64,000 nt of DNA. Origin: Paraburkholderia lacunae (GTDB lineage Bacteria; Pseudomonadota; Gammaproteobacteria; Burkholderiales; Burkholderiaceae). A program made the position numbers and the translations under genes. Shown piece after piece: positions 35,372-48,268 of this stretch (its first letter is position 1; each line of letters opens with the position of its first letter). The notes beneath the pieces are model-generated. The model did not search any database, was not told the origin of the DNA, and saw only the letters and a program-made list of their open reading frames with translations. The stretch is taken from positions 56,486-120,485 of the forward strand of contig NZ_QHKS01000025.1 of assembly GCF_003353175.1 (NCBI RefSeq). Reading direction: 5' to 3'.

Positions 35372-36639
35372 AAAACCCGCTGAACACGCTGTTCGGCAGA
35401 ATGGCGTTGCTGTCGACGGCGGTGTTGTTCGCGATTCAGGCAAGCTGGTTCGTACTGGTGGTGATGCAGCCGCCGCGCCATGAAATCGACGGCTTCGCGC
35501 GCGGCGTTCTGCTGGTCCTGCAGGCGCTCAACGGCGAGCCGATCAAGGGCGCCGCGCTCGCGCCCGCTATGAGGGTGCACCTCGTGCCCACCTGGAACAT
35601 GCCGGCGAGCGTCCATCTGAGCACGCCGACCAGCCGTCCGCTGGTCGAATTGAGCCGGCATTTGCGCGAGAACCTGCCTGCCGGCACCCAGATCGCCGTC
35701 GACGATGTGCACCCGCCCCAGTTGTGGGTGCTGTCCCCCGGCAAATCCAACTGGGTGGTCATGCCGGTCGACGTTCCGCCGCGTCCTCGCTTTCTCGTCG
35801 AATCGGTATCGATGCTGCTGGCCGCGCTGCTCCTGTCGCTGCTCGCGGTCTGGCAGATGCAGCGGCCCCTGTCGCGCGTCGCGGAGGCCGCGCTCGAGTT
35901 CGGCTCCGGTGGACGGCCGGAACCGGTCACCGTGCAGGGGCCGCGCGAGCTGCGCGAACTGATCGGTTCGTTCAACGACATGATGCAGCGCCTGAACGAA
36001 GCCGGCGACGACCAGGCAGTCATGCTGGCCGGCGTCGCGCACGATCTGAAGGCGCCGCTCACGCGGCTCAAATTGCGCGCGAGCGTGCTGGTTGCGGAAA
36101 GCGAGCGCGCGGGCCTGATCCGCGACGTCGACTCGCTGACCAACATCGTCCAGCAGTTTCTGGAATTCGCCGGCCAGTCCGCGGACGCCGGGCCGCCGGT
36201 CGAAGTCGACGAATTTCTGCAGGAACAGTTTTCCGCCACCGACAGCGCCGAGGCGCCGCTTTTCACGCTCGATCTGCAAGCCGGATCGTCATTCAGGCTG
36301 CCGCGCACGCTGCTCGACCGGCTGGTGACGAACCTCGTCGACAATGCGCTCGAGCATGGCGTGCCGCCGGTGGATATCACCACGGCGCGTAGCGACCGGA
36401 ATTGGGTCATCAGCGTGCGCGACCACGGTCCGGGCATTCCCGACGACCGCATTGCCGCGGCCATGAAACCGTTCGTACGGCTCGATGCAGCGCGTGGCGG
36501 CGAAGGCCATTGCGGCCTGGGACTCGCGATCGTGGCGCGGCTTGCGCACGATCGCGGCGGCCGCTGTCATGTGCGCAATCATGCGCAAGGCGGCCTGGAC
36601 GTGCGGATCGAACTGCCGGTTGGATTGGGAGAAGCGTGA
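35368..36639 (+). CDS. EnvZ-like sensor histidine kinase
   Basis: 423 residues: membrane helix 1 (about 10-34), a ~110-residue periplasmic domain, helix 2 (about 143-163), HAMP (MQRPLSRVAEAA), HisKA with His225 (GVAHDLKAPLTRLK), N-box LVDNALEHG and G-boxes RDHGPGIP and GLGLAIV. All catalytic residues are present. The periplasmic sensor domain does not suggest a ligand. A strong terminator follows. Confidence 0.95.
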   Translation: MKNPLNTLFGRMALLSTAVLFAIQASWFVLVVMQPPRHEIDGFARGVLLVLQALNGEPIKGAALAPAMRVHLVPTWNMPASVHLSTPTSRPLVELSRHLRENLPAGTQIAVDDVHPPQLWVLSPGKSNWVVMPVDVPPRPRFLVESVSMLLAALLLSLLAVWQMQRPLSRVAEAALEFGSGGRPEPVTVQGPRELRELIGSFNDMMQRLNEAGDDQAVMLAGVAHDLKAPLTRLKLRASVLVAESERAGLIRDVDSLTNIVQQFLEFAGQSADAGPPVEVDEFLQEQFSATDSAEAPLFTLDLQAGSSFRLPRTLLDRLVTNLVDNALEHGVPPVDITTARSDRNWVISVRDHGPGIPDDRIAAAMKPFVRLDAARGGEGHCGLGLAIVARLAHDRGGRCHVRNHAQGGLDVRIELPVGLGEA

Positions 36640-36775
36640 AAGGGTTGGGCGGCGATACCGGCGGATCCACCGACGCGCCCATCGAGGTACCCACTTACGC
36701 ACCCTTACCGGATGGGCTTTCCCGATGGTTGCGGCCTTATAGTCAACCCCGGCAACCTCGATGCCGCCCTTCTCC

Positions 36776-36808
36776 GTCCGCCCTGTTATTTCGGGCGGAC
36801 TTTTTTTT
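36776..36808 (+). terminator. Intrinsic terminator of the RR-HK operon
   Basis: GTCCGCCC-TGTTATTTC-GGGCGGAC followed by eight T: an 8-bp stem with a canonical U-run, 137 bases past the kinase stop. Confidence 0.9.
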
Positions 36809-36859
36809 CGTCTGCGCCTGCCGCTCGGGTGCGTGCGCGGCGCGGCGCGCCGCCGCGGT

Positions 36860-37810
36860 TCAGCCCACGAGACGGTCGTGCAAGGTATCGATAGTCGCCT
36901 GAGACACTCCGAGGCCCTGCGTCAGATAGCTCGCCATCGTGCCGTAGCTCGACTGCACCTGATCGAACCCCGCTTGCAGATAACTTTCCTGAACGCTGAG
37001 CAACGGCGCCGCAATCGCCGCCGCCGCGGCGCCGCTTTGCGACCGCACCGCGTCGGTGCTCGCCCTGATCGACACCCCCAAGTAGACGTTGCTCAGCAGG
37101 TAGTCCTGCATGATGACGTCGAGCGGCACGTTGGCGATGCTGAGCAGCAAAGCCGCGACCCAGCCGGTGCGATCCTTCCCGGCGCTCGAATGAAACAGCT
37201 GCGCGCCGGCCCCGTTGGCGAGTTGCGTAAGGAGCGCGCCGTAGCTGGCGCGCTGGGCGGCGCCGGTGACATAGGAGCGCGCCTCGGCTTCCTTGAAGGC
37301 GACGGCGGCGGCGGCCGAATCGAGCGAGGGCACGACGAAGTCGGTCGTGCCGAGGACGTTGAAGACTGTCGATGCCGCACCGGCGGGCAGGACGTCGGCG
37401 GTGCGCGCGATTTCGCCCGGCGTGCGCAGATCGTAGACCGTGGCGATGCCGAGTTTGCCGAGGGCGGTCTGATCTGCCGGGCTGAGCGTCAGGGCGTTCG
37501 AGCGATAGAAAGCGCCACGGCGCGTCTGTTTGCCGTCGACGGTCGGGTAGCCGGCGGCGGCGCCCGCCACATCGCGGAAGTTGCTGACCGAAGCCAGGCG
37601 CGGGGTTTCCGGCTGATCGGCATCGAGATTCCCGCCGCCACAGGCGGAGAGCAGCGGGCTGCTCAGGGTCGATAGCAGCAGGACGCCTGCCGAGCTTTTC
37701 AGGAACGCGCGGCGTGAGTCGACTGCCCGTAAGGACGGGCGCTGGGCTGCCCGCAAGGGCGTGCTCGCGGAGCGGAGGTGTAGCGAGCAGGTTTTTCCAA
37801 TTGCGGACAT
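36860..37810 (-). CDS. Tat-exported tyrosine-phosphatase-like lipoprotein with Cys-to-Ser active site
   Basis: 316 residues of the Y_phosphatase3 type. The N terminus carries a twin-arginine motif (SRRAFLKSSAG) and a lipobox LLSAC, so it is probably a Tat-exported lipoprotein. The core shows SVSNFRDVAG, RRGAFYRSNAL and VYDLRTPGE. The P-loop, normally H-C-X-A-G-K-D-R-T-G, reads HSSAGKDRTG: the nucleophile at position 208 is Ser (TCG, 37187-37189). Family catalysis needs this Cys, so the protein is probably a phosphate-binding pseudophosphatase. The start at 37810 is chosen over 37849 because it shortens the leader before the Tat motif. Confidence 0.88.
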   Translation of the reverse strand: MSAIGKTCSLHLRSASTPLRAAQRPSLRAVDSRRAFLKSSAGVLLLSTLSSPLLSACGGGNLDADQPETPRLASVSNFRDVAGAAAGYPTVDGKQTRRGAFYRSNALTLSPADQTALGKLGIATVYDLRTPGEIARTADVLPAGAASTVFNVLGTTDFVVPSLDSAAAAVAFKEAEARSYVTGAAQRASYGALLTQLANGAGAQLFHSSAGKDRTGWVAALLLSIANVPLDVIMQDYLLSNVYLGVSIRASTDAVRSQSGAAAAAIAAPLLSVQESYLQAGFDQVQSSYGTMASYLTQGLGVSQATIDTLHDRLVG

Positions 37811-37892
37811 TCGGGTCGGTGGCGCGCGCGCGTAAGGGTGGATTGTCACAGCTTGAACGCTGCGGACGCAGTTTAACGGCGGAGAATATTTT

Positions 37893-37922
37893 TTGGGTTA
37901 CATCGTAGTAGTTGGTAAGAAT
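37893..37922 (+). promoter_or_regulatory. Candidate sigma-70 promoter of the MFS-dehydrogenase pair
   Basis: TTGGGT, 17-base spacer, TAAGAAT inside a conspicuously AT-rich island (37881-37935), about 120 bases before the transporter ATG. Weak match to consensus. Confidence 0.3.
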
Positions 37923-38043
37923 AGGATTCCGATTTGCCGTTTTTTAACCACGCCTGGCCCCACAACTCCGCCCCCCGTAGAATACGGAAACCCCGCCACA
38001 AAGCCGCCGACCGGCAAGATATTCCCGGAGACTACAAAAAAAT

Positions 38044-39303
38044 ATGCCTTCTCTCCATTGGTTTACCGAGCTTACCCAGCGCGAACGCCGCACCCTTTAT
38101 GCCGGCTTCGGCGGCTACGCAGTAGATGCCTTCGACTTCATGATCTACTCATTCCTCATCCCGACATTGATCGCGACATGGGGCATGACCAAAAGCGAAG
38201 CGGGCATGATCGCCACCAGCTCGCTGATCTCATCGGCTTTCGGCGGCTGGCTCGCCGGCATACTCGCCGATCGCTACGGCCGGATCCGCGTGCTCCAGTG
38301 GACCATCGCCACCTTCGCGATCTTCACCTGCCTGTCGGGCTTCACGCACTCGTTCTGGGAACTCCTTACTACCCGCACCCTGCAAGGCATCGGCTTCGGC
38401 GGTGAATGGTCGGTCGTGACGATCATGATGGCGGAAACTATCCGCTCACCTCAGCATCGCGCGAAAGCGGTGGGCACGGTGCAAAGCAGCTGGTCCTTCG
38501 GCTGGGCCGCGGCGGCCATCATTTATTGGGCGTTCTTCGCGCTGCTGCCGGAACAATACGCATGGCGCGCCTGCTTCTGGATCGGCCTGCTGCCCGCGCT
38601 ATGGATCATCTACATCCGCCGTAATGTCAGTGATCCGGACATTTTTCTCCAGACCCGCCGCGCGCGCGAAAGCGGCCTGGACACCTCGCACTTCCTGCAA
38701 ATCTTCTCGCTCCCCCACCTCGGCACCACCCTGCTCGGCAGCGCACTGTGCACCGGCATGCTCGGCGGCTACTACGCGATCACCACCTGGCTGCCCACCT
38801 ATCTGAAAACGGTCCGCCATCTGTCCGTGTTCAATACGAGCGGTTATCTGATCGTGCTGATCGTCGGTTCGTTTACCGGCTATGTCGTCGGGGCGATTCT
38901 GAGCGACAAGCTCGGCCGACGCGCGTCGTTCGTGCTGTTCGCAATCGGCTCGTTCGTGCTCGGCATGGCCTACACGATGCTGCCGATCACCGACGGCATG
39001 ATGCTCGCGCTCGGCTTTCCGCTCGGTATCGTCGTACAAGGAATTTTCGCGGGCGTGGGCGCCTATCTGTCGGAGCTGTATCCGAATGCGATCCGCGGGT
39101 CGGGGCAAGGCTTCTGCTACAACCTGGGGCGCGGCCTCGGCTCGTTCTTTCCGATTCTGGTCGGTACCCTGTCGCAAACCATGACGCTTGTTAAGGCGAT
39201 GGGCATCGTCGCCGGTTCGGGCTATCTGCTCGTGATCGTCGCCGCGTTGTGTCTGCCGGAAACCAAAGGCAAAGTGCTCGGCGCGACCATTCCCACCGCC
39301 TGA
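38044..39303 (+). CDS. MFS transporter, metabolite:H+ symporter type
   Basis: 419 residues, 12 membrane segments. Family motifs: GGYAVDAFDFMIYSF in helix 1, the helix 2-3 loop GWLAGILADRYGRIR, GIGFGGEWS in helix 4, and LSDKLGRR in the second half. Related to sugar-acid, aromatic-acid and sialate symporters; the substrate cannot be read from sequence. The next gene, 17 bases downstream, is a DadA-like dehydrogenase, so an amino acid or amine is the likely cargo. Confidence 0.92.
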   Translation: MPSLHWFTELTQRERRTLYAGFGGYAVDAFDFMIYSFLIPTLIATWGMTKSEAGMIATSSLISSAFGGWLAGILADRYGRIRVLQWTIATFAIFTCLSGFTHSFWELLTTRTLQGIGFGGEWSVVTIMMAETIRSPQHRAKAVGTVQSSWSFGWAAAAIIYWAFFALLPEQYAWRACFWIGLLPALWIIYIRRNVSDPDIFLQTRRARESGLDTSHFLQIFSLPHLGTTLLGSALCTGMLGGYYAITTWLPTYLKTVRHLSVFNTSGYLIVLIVGSFTGYVVGAILSDKLGRRASFVLFAIGSFVLGMAYTMLPITDGMMLALGFPLGIVVQGIFAGVGAYLSELYPNAIRGSGQGFCYNLGRGLGSFFPILVGTLSQTMTLVKAMGIVAGSGYLLVIVAALCLPETKGKVLGATIPTA

Positions 39304-39320
39304 CATCGCGGTACAAACAC

Positions 39321-40586
39321 ATGCATACGATTGTTCTGGGCGGCGGCGTGATTGGCGTCGCCACCGCTTTTTATCTGCGTCAGCAAAGCTGCGAAGTCAC
39401 CCTGATCGAGCGCGAGCCGGACGTCGCGCTCTCCACCAGTTTCGGCAACGCCGGTGTGATCGCACCGGGCTACGTGACGCCGTGGGCCGCGCCGGGCATG
39501 CCGGCGAAAATCCTCAAATATCTGTTCAAGCCGGCCTCGCCGCTGATCTTCCGGCCCACTTTCGATCCGGCTCAATGGCGCTGGATTGCGCGCTGGCTGC
39601 GCGAATGCGATCTCGAACGGTTTCGCGTCAACAAGCAGCGGATGCAACGCATCGCTTATTACAGCCGGGACTGTCTGCACGAATTCCGCAGCCGTCATCC
39701 GTTCGATTACGGCCGCAGCCAGGGTTATCTGCAGTTGTTTCGCAGCGAGTACGACGTCGAACTCGCGCAACCCGCGCTGACGGTTCTGCGCGACGCCGGC
39801 ATCGCCCACCGCGAGGTCAGCGCGGCGCAATGCGTGGAGATCGAGCCGGGCTTGCGCTGGGCGCGTCAGGCGCCGCTGTCGGGTCTCTACCTGCCCGACG
39901 ACGAAGCCGGCGATTGCGCCCGCTTCACTCGCGAATTGCGCGCGATCTGCGAGCGCAACGGCGTACGCTTTCGCTTCGACACGCGCGTCACGTCGCTCGA
40001 TGTGCAAGGCCGCGCGGTGCGCGGCGTTCGTATCGAGAGCGAGCGCGGCAGCGAGACGTTGCAGGCGAATGCGGTGGTGGTCGCGCTGGGCGTCGATAGC
40101 GCGGCGCTGCTCGCGCCGCTCGGCGTGAAGGTGCCGCTCTATCCGGTGAAGGGCTATTCGGCGACGCTGCCGGTCACCGATGATGAAAAAGCGCCGCGCG
40201 CGGCGTTGATGGACGAATCGCTGAAAACGGCGATCACGCGCTTCGGCAACAACCTGCGCGTGGCCGGCACGGCGGAACTCGGCAATCGCCAGACGACGCT
40301 GCGCGAGCAGGCATTGCAAACGCTGATGAAAGTGCTCGGCGACTGGTTCCCGCACGCGGCCAATCCGACTTCCGCGCACTTCTGGGTCGGCCGCCGCCCG
40401 ATGACGCCCGATGGCGCACCGTTGCTCGGTGCGTCCGGTGTGGACAATCTGTGGCTGAACCTCGGACACGGCTCCACGGGCTGGGCGATGTCGATGGGTT
40501 CGGGCCACGTGGTCGCGGATCTGATCACGCGGCGCAAGCCGGAGATCGATCTGGAAGGACTCACGTTGACGCGGTATCGGAAGTAA
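39321..40586 (+). CDS. DadA-like FAD-dependent amino acid dehydrogenase
   Basis: 421 residues. FAD-binding GGGVIGVATAFYLRQQ at the N terminus, then the DadA hallmark STSFGNAGVIAPGYVTPWAAPGMP, YPVKGYSATLP, and C-terminal WVGRRPMTPDGAPLLG and NLGHGSTGWAMSMGSG. This is the D-amino acid dehydrogenase small-subunit family, which feeds electrons from D-amino acid oxidation to the quinone pool. No alanine racemase is adjacent, so D-alanine catabolism is not assured. The 24-codon upstream extension overlaps the transporter gene and is rejected. Confidence 0.9.
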   Translation: MHTIVLGGGVIGVATAFYLRQQSCEVTLIEREPDVALSTSFGNAGVIAPGYVTPWAAPGMPAKILKYLFKPASPLIFRPTFDPAQWRWIARWLRECDLERFRVNKQRMQRIAYYSRDCLHEFRSRHPFDYGRSQGYLQLFRSEYDVELAQPALTVLRDAGIAHREVSAAQCVEIEPGLRWARQAPLSGLYLPDDEAGDCARFTRELRAICERNGVRFRFDTRVTSLDVQGRAVRGVRIESERGSETLQANAVVVALGVDSAALLAPLGVKVPLYPVKGYSATLPVTDDEKAPRAALMDESLKTAITRFGNNLRVAGTAELGNRQTTLREQALQTLMKVLGDWFPHAANPTSAHFWVGRRPMTPDGAPLLGASGVDNLWLNLGHGSTGWAMSMGSGHVVADLITRRKPEIDLEGLTLTRYRK

Positions 40587-40602
40587 TTAGCAGCGGACAT
40601 TA

Positions 40603-40641
40603 AAAAGCCGGGTCACCCTCTCGGGCGCCCGGCTTCGTTTT
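40603..40641 (+). terminator. Intrinsic terminator after the DadA-like gene
   Basis: AAGCCGGG … CCCGGCTT stem with CGTTTTA after it, 18 bases past the stop. Confidence 0.8.
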
Positions 40642-40649
40642 ACCGCTTT

Positions 40650-40701
40650 GATGTACTGCGTATGTACTGCTTATGTGCCGCTTATGTGCCGCTTACGTGA
40701 C
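40650..40701. repeat. 11-base tandem repeat between convergent transcripts
   Basis: About 4.7 imperfect copies of TTATGTGCCGC (GATGTACTGC, GTATGTACTGC, TTATGTGCCGC twice, TTACGTGACAC). Non-coding, in the gap between the DadA-like and gltD stops. Confidence 0.8.
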
Positions 40702-40734
40702 ACATTGTCGTCTCCACCTCTTCCTGCAAGCTGT

Positions 40735-40769
40735 GGCCGGTTTCCGTGCCCGGAGGCGTGAAACCGGCC
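40735..40769 (-). terminator. Hairpin downstream of gltD
   Basis: A 10-bp inverted repeat GGCCGGTTTC … GAAACCGGCC begins 9 bases past the gltD stop. No U-run follows, so it may stabilise the 3' end rather than terminate. Confidence 0.45.
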
Positions 40770-40777
40770 GGAGACGT

Positions 40778-42247
40778 TTAGCGCGGCAGTTCCGAATGGC
40801 CCATCAGGTACGCGTCGACCGAACGTGCGCACTGGCGGCCTTCGCGGATCGCCCACACCACCAGCGACTGGCCCCGGCGCATGTCGCCCGCGGTGAACAC
40901 CTTGTCCACCGAGGTGTAATACGCCTTGTCGCCTTCGGTCGACGCCCGCACGTTGCCGCGGTTGTCCTTGTCGACGCCGAACGCTTCGAGCACCGGCGAC
41001 ACCGGCTGCGTGAAGCCCATCGCGAGCAGCACCAGATCCGCCTTCATTTCGAATTCGGAGCCCGGCACTTCCTGCATCTTGCCGTCCTTCCATTCGACGC
41101 GCGCAGCGATCAGCTTCTCGACCTTGCCGTTCTTGCCTTCGAGGCGCTTGGTCGCCACCGACCAGTCGCGCGAGCAGCCTTCGTCATGCGACGACGAGGT
41201 GCGCAGCTTGATCGGCCAGTACGGCCATACGAGCGGCTTGTTCTCTTCTTCCGGCGGCTGCGGCAGCAGTTCGAACTGCGTGACGCTCTTCGCGCCATGA
41301 CGGTTCGACGTGCCGACGCAATCCGAACCGGTATCGCCGCCGCCGATCACGACCACATGCTTGCCCTTGGCGAGCAACTGGTTCGGGACCTTGTCGCCGG
41401 CATTGACCTTGTTCTGCTGCGGCAGGAATTCCATCGCGTAGTGAATGCCTTCGAGCTCACGGCCCGGCACCGGCAGATCGCGCGGCGTTTCCGAACCGCC
41501 CGTCAACACGACGGCGTCGAATTGTTCTTTCAGCTCGGCCGGCGTGATGGTTTCCTTCGCCGTGTTGCCGATGTGCGCCGGCAGCGAATCCGCACGGCCG
41601 ATGAACACGTTGGCGCGGAACGTCACGCCTTCGGCTTCCATCTGGCGCATGCGGCGATCGATCAGCCACTTCTCCAGCTTGAAGTCGGGAATGCCGTAAC
41701 GCAGCAGGCCGCCGATGCGGTCGTTCTTTTCGAACACGGTGACATCGTGCCCCACGCGCGCCAGTTGCTGTGCGACCGCCAGACCGGCGGGGCCGGAACC
41801 GACCACCGCGACCTTCTTGCCGCTCTTGTGCTTCGGCGGCTGCGGCGCAACCCAGCCTTCGGTCCAGGCTTTGTCGATGATCGCGTGTTCGATCGACTTG
41901 ATGCCGACTGGGTCGTCGTTGATGCCAAGCGTGCACGCCGCTTCGCACGGTGCCGGGCAGATACGGCCCGTGAACTCCGGGAAGTTGTTGGTGGAGTGCA
42001 GCACTTCGATCGCGTTCTTCCAGTCCTGATGGAACACCAGGTCGTTGAAGTCCGGGATGATGTTGTTCACCGGGCAGCCGTTGTTGCAGAACGGAATGCC
42101 GCAGTCCATGCAACGGGCGCCTTGAATCTTCGCTTCGTCGTCGGTCAGTGCGGCGACGAATTCCTTGTAGTGCTTCACACGCGTGAGCGGAGCTTCGTAC
42201 GCCTCGTGGCGGCGTTCGAACTCGAGAAAACCGGTTGCCTTGCCCAT
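40778..42247 (-). CDS. gltD: Glutamate synthase small subunit
   Basis: 489 residues. N-terminal cysteine set for the [4Fe-4S] centres (GARCMDCGIPFCNNGCPVNN, CPAPCEAACTL), then FAD-binding GSGPAGLAVAQQLARVGHDV and NADPH-binding IGGGDTGSDCVG. It delivers NADPH electrons to GltB. Lies 128 bases after gltB in the same transcript. Confidence 0.97.
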   Translation of the reverse strand: MGKATGFLEFERRHEAYEAPLTRVKHYKEFVAALTDDEAKIQGARCMDCGIPFCNNGCPVNNIIPDFNDLVFHQDWKNAIEVLHSTNNFPEFTGRICPAPCEAACTLGINDDPVGIKSIEHAIIDKAWTEGWVAPQPPKHKSGKKVAVVGSGPAGLAVAQQLARVGHDVTVFEKNDRIGGLLRYGIPDFKLEKWLIDRRMRQMEAEGVTFRANVFIGRADSLPAHIGNTAKETITPAELKEQFDAVVLTGGSETPRDLPVPGRELEGIHYAMEFLPQQNKVNAGDKVPNQLLAKGKHVVVIGGGDTGSDCVGTSNRHGAKSVTQFELLPQPPEEENKPLVWPYWPIKLRTSSSHDEGCSRDWSVATKRLEGKNGKVEKLIAARVEWKDGKMQEVPGSEFEMKADLVLLAMGFTQPVSPVLEAFGVDKDNRGNVRASTEGDKAYYTSVDKVFTAGDMRRGQSLVVWAIREGRQCARSVDAYLMGHSELPR

Positions 42248-42375
42248 GTGGTTCTCTTCTCTATCTGTATCAGGTGGGGTGATCTACACCCGCCGCGCGG
42301 ATCGCTTCAACGGTCGGCGCGGCGGGTACGGCTAAATGTGACGTCTTTCTGCGCTGGCAGCGACGAGTCCGGCAG

Positions 42376-47079
<4,704 letters not shown>

Positions 47080-47206
47080 GGGGACACCGTCTGTGAGGGG
47101 CCGGACAGGCCGTTAAACCGTTTTTCTATTGCCGCAGTGCGCACCGCCACCGCGACGACGCTCTCTACGCGGGATGCTACGCGTACCAAAAAACGCCGGA
47201 ATTCGG

Positions 47207-47236
47207 AATATACGCGACGAATCAATGGAATAGCAA
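47207..47236 (-). promoter_or_regulatory. Candidate sigma-70 promoter of gltBD
   Basis: Minus strand TTGCTA, 18-base spacer, TATATT, about 130 bases before the gltB ATG. A TGCACCAA half-site lies 35-40 bases upstream (47270-47277). Confidence 0.45.
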
Positions 47237-47269
47237 ACAAAACCTGATGGTATGACCCCTATTATCAAG

Positions 47270-47277
47270 TTGGTGCA
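47270..47277 (-). promoter_or_regulatory. TGCACCAA element, possible NtrC half-site
   Basis: TGCACCAA matches one half of the NtrC palindrome (TGCACC-N-GGTGCA). The other half is not conserved here. Its position upstream of a nitrogen-assimilation operon makes it worth noting. Confidence 0.25.
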
Positions 47278-47318
47278 TTGCGGCTAATTTTTATTGGTTC
47301 CACATCAAAACGGTGCAA

Positions 47319-47343
47319 AGAAAACGGCATCCGAAGATGCCGT
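47319..47343 (-). terminator. Intrinsic terminator of the RAYT-like gene
   Basis: Minus strand ACGGCATC-TTCG-GATGCCGT followed by TTTTC: an 8-bp stem capped by a UUCG tetraloop, 31 bases past the stop. Confidence 0.8.
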
Positions 47344-47373
47344 TGCGCGCGCAGCCCTTTGATGCGAAACGCT

Positions 47374-48081
47374 TTATTGCGTCTGCGGCGTCTCACGCAC
47401 CTTGCGTGGCCGCCCGCGCGGCAGCGGCGACACCCGCCGGTTCGCGGCCCGCGCCGCCCACTCGCGATAGGTTTCGCTGCCCAGAACCCAGCCTTTCAAG
47501 GTGGCCTGCTGGAGCTGGCTGGCTTCGCGCTCGTCGAGCGGCTGCTCGCACAGCTCGCGGTACGCGCGTTGCCGCTCGAACGGCGTGTTGCCGAGCGACC
47601 AGTACAACGGATGATCAGTAATGAGGCTGTCGAGCGTGAGGCCGATGTGATGGCGGTAGCTCGACCAGCGGCAGTCCTCTGGCGCGCTCACGATCTGCGT
47701 GCGCACCGGACACATCTCGACGACCCGGCTCGCCAGCAGGAAGTAACGCTCGCCTTCGATCACCGTGGCGCGGTAGCGGCCCTCCCATAGTGTGCCGCGA
47801 CGCGCGTAACGCCGGTTGAAGTGGGCGACATAGCGGCGCCCTACCGCCTGCATCGCCTTCGGCAGACTCGACTCCTCGGTCGGTGTGACGAGCAGTTGCA
47901 CCGCGCCCGGCATCAACGCATACGCGTGGATCGACAAATGGTGGTCGCGCGAAGCCGCTTTCAAACAGTCGATGAAAAGCTCGTAGTCCTGGTCGTCGAC
48001 AAATGCGGGCTGCTGGTCGAGTCCACGGAGGATGACGTGCTGCGGCTGATCAGGGACATAGAGACGTGCAAGCCGTGCCAT
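47374..48081 (-). CDS. RAYT-like (REP-associated tyrosine transposase) protein without the HUH motif
   Basis: 235 residues of the Y1-transposase/RAYT family: ARLYVPDQPQHVILRG at the N terminus, HAYALMP, Tyr84 in GRRYVAHFN, GTLWEGRYRATVI, CRWSSYRHH and a basic C terminus (LPRGRPRKVR). The metal-binding HUH, normally P-N-H-V-H-L, reads P-G-Ala60-Val61-Gln62-L, so both histidines are gone while the Tyr is kept. The ORF is intact and has its own terminator. No REP (GTAG-headed) palindromes are seen beside it. Probably a domesticated DNA- or RNA-binding derivative rather than an active transposase. Confidence 0.88.
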   Translation of the reverse strand: MARLARLYVPDQPQHVILRGLDQQPAFVDDQDYELFIDCLKAASRDHHLSIHAYALMPGAVQLLVTPTEESSLPKAMQAVGRRYVAHFNRRYARRGTLWEGRYRATVIEGERYFLLASRVVEMCPVRTQIVSAPEDCRWSSYRHHIGLTLDSLITDHPLYWSLGNTPFERQRAYRELCEQPLDEREASQLQQATLKGWVLGSETYREWAARAANRRVSPLPRGRPRKVRETPQTQ

Positions 48082-48268
48082 GCTGGAGTATCCAATAGTC
48101 GCGTTGGTATATACCCGAAGGTCCGAAAAGCCGCATGGGCGCTGGGTTCGGCGCGGCGCGGCTTAGCCGGAAACCGCCCGGCGCTTAGGGAGAAAGCTCT
48201 AACTGCCGCTTATGGTTTGTTTCAAACGTTGTGGTCATAATGAGCGGGCCTTTTTTGGAGGAGCACAT

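Noticed and set aside
40650..40701. Tandem repeat considered as a CRISPR remnant
   Set aside because: Units are 11 bases, contiguous and without unique spacers; no cas genes nearby.
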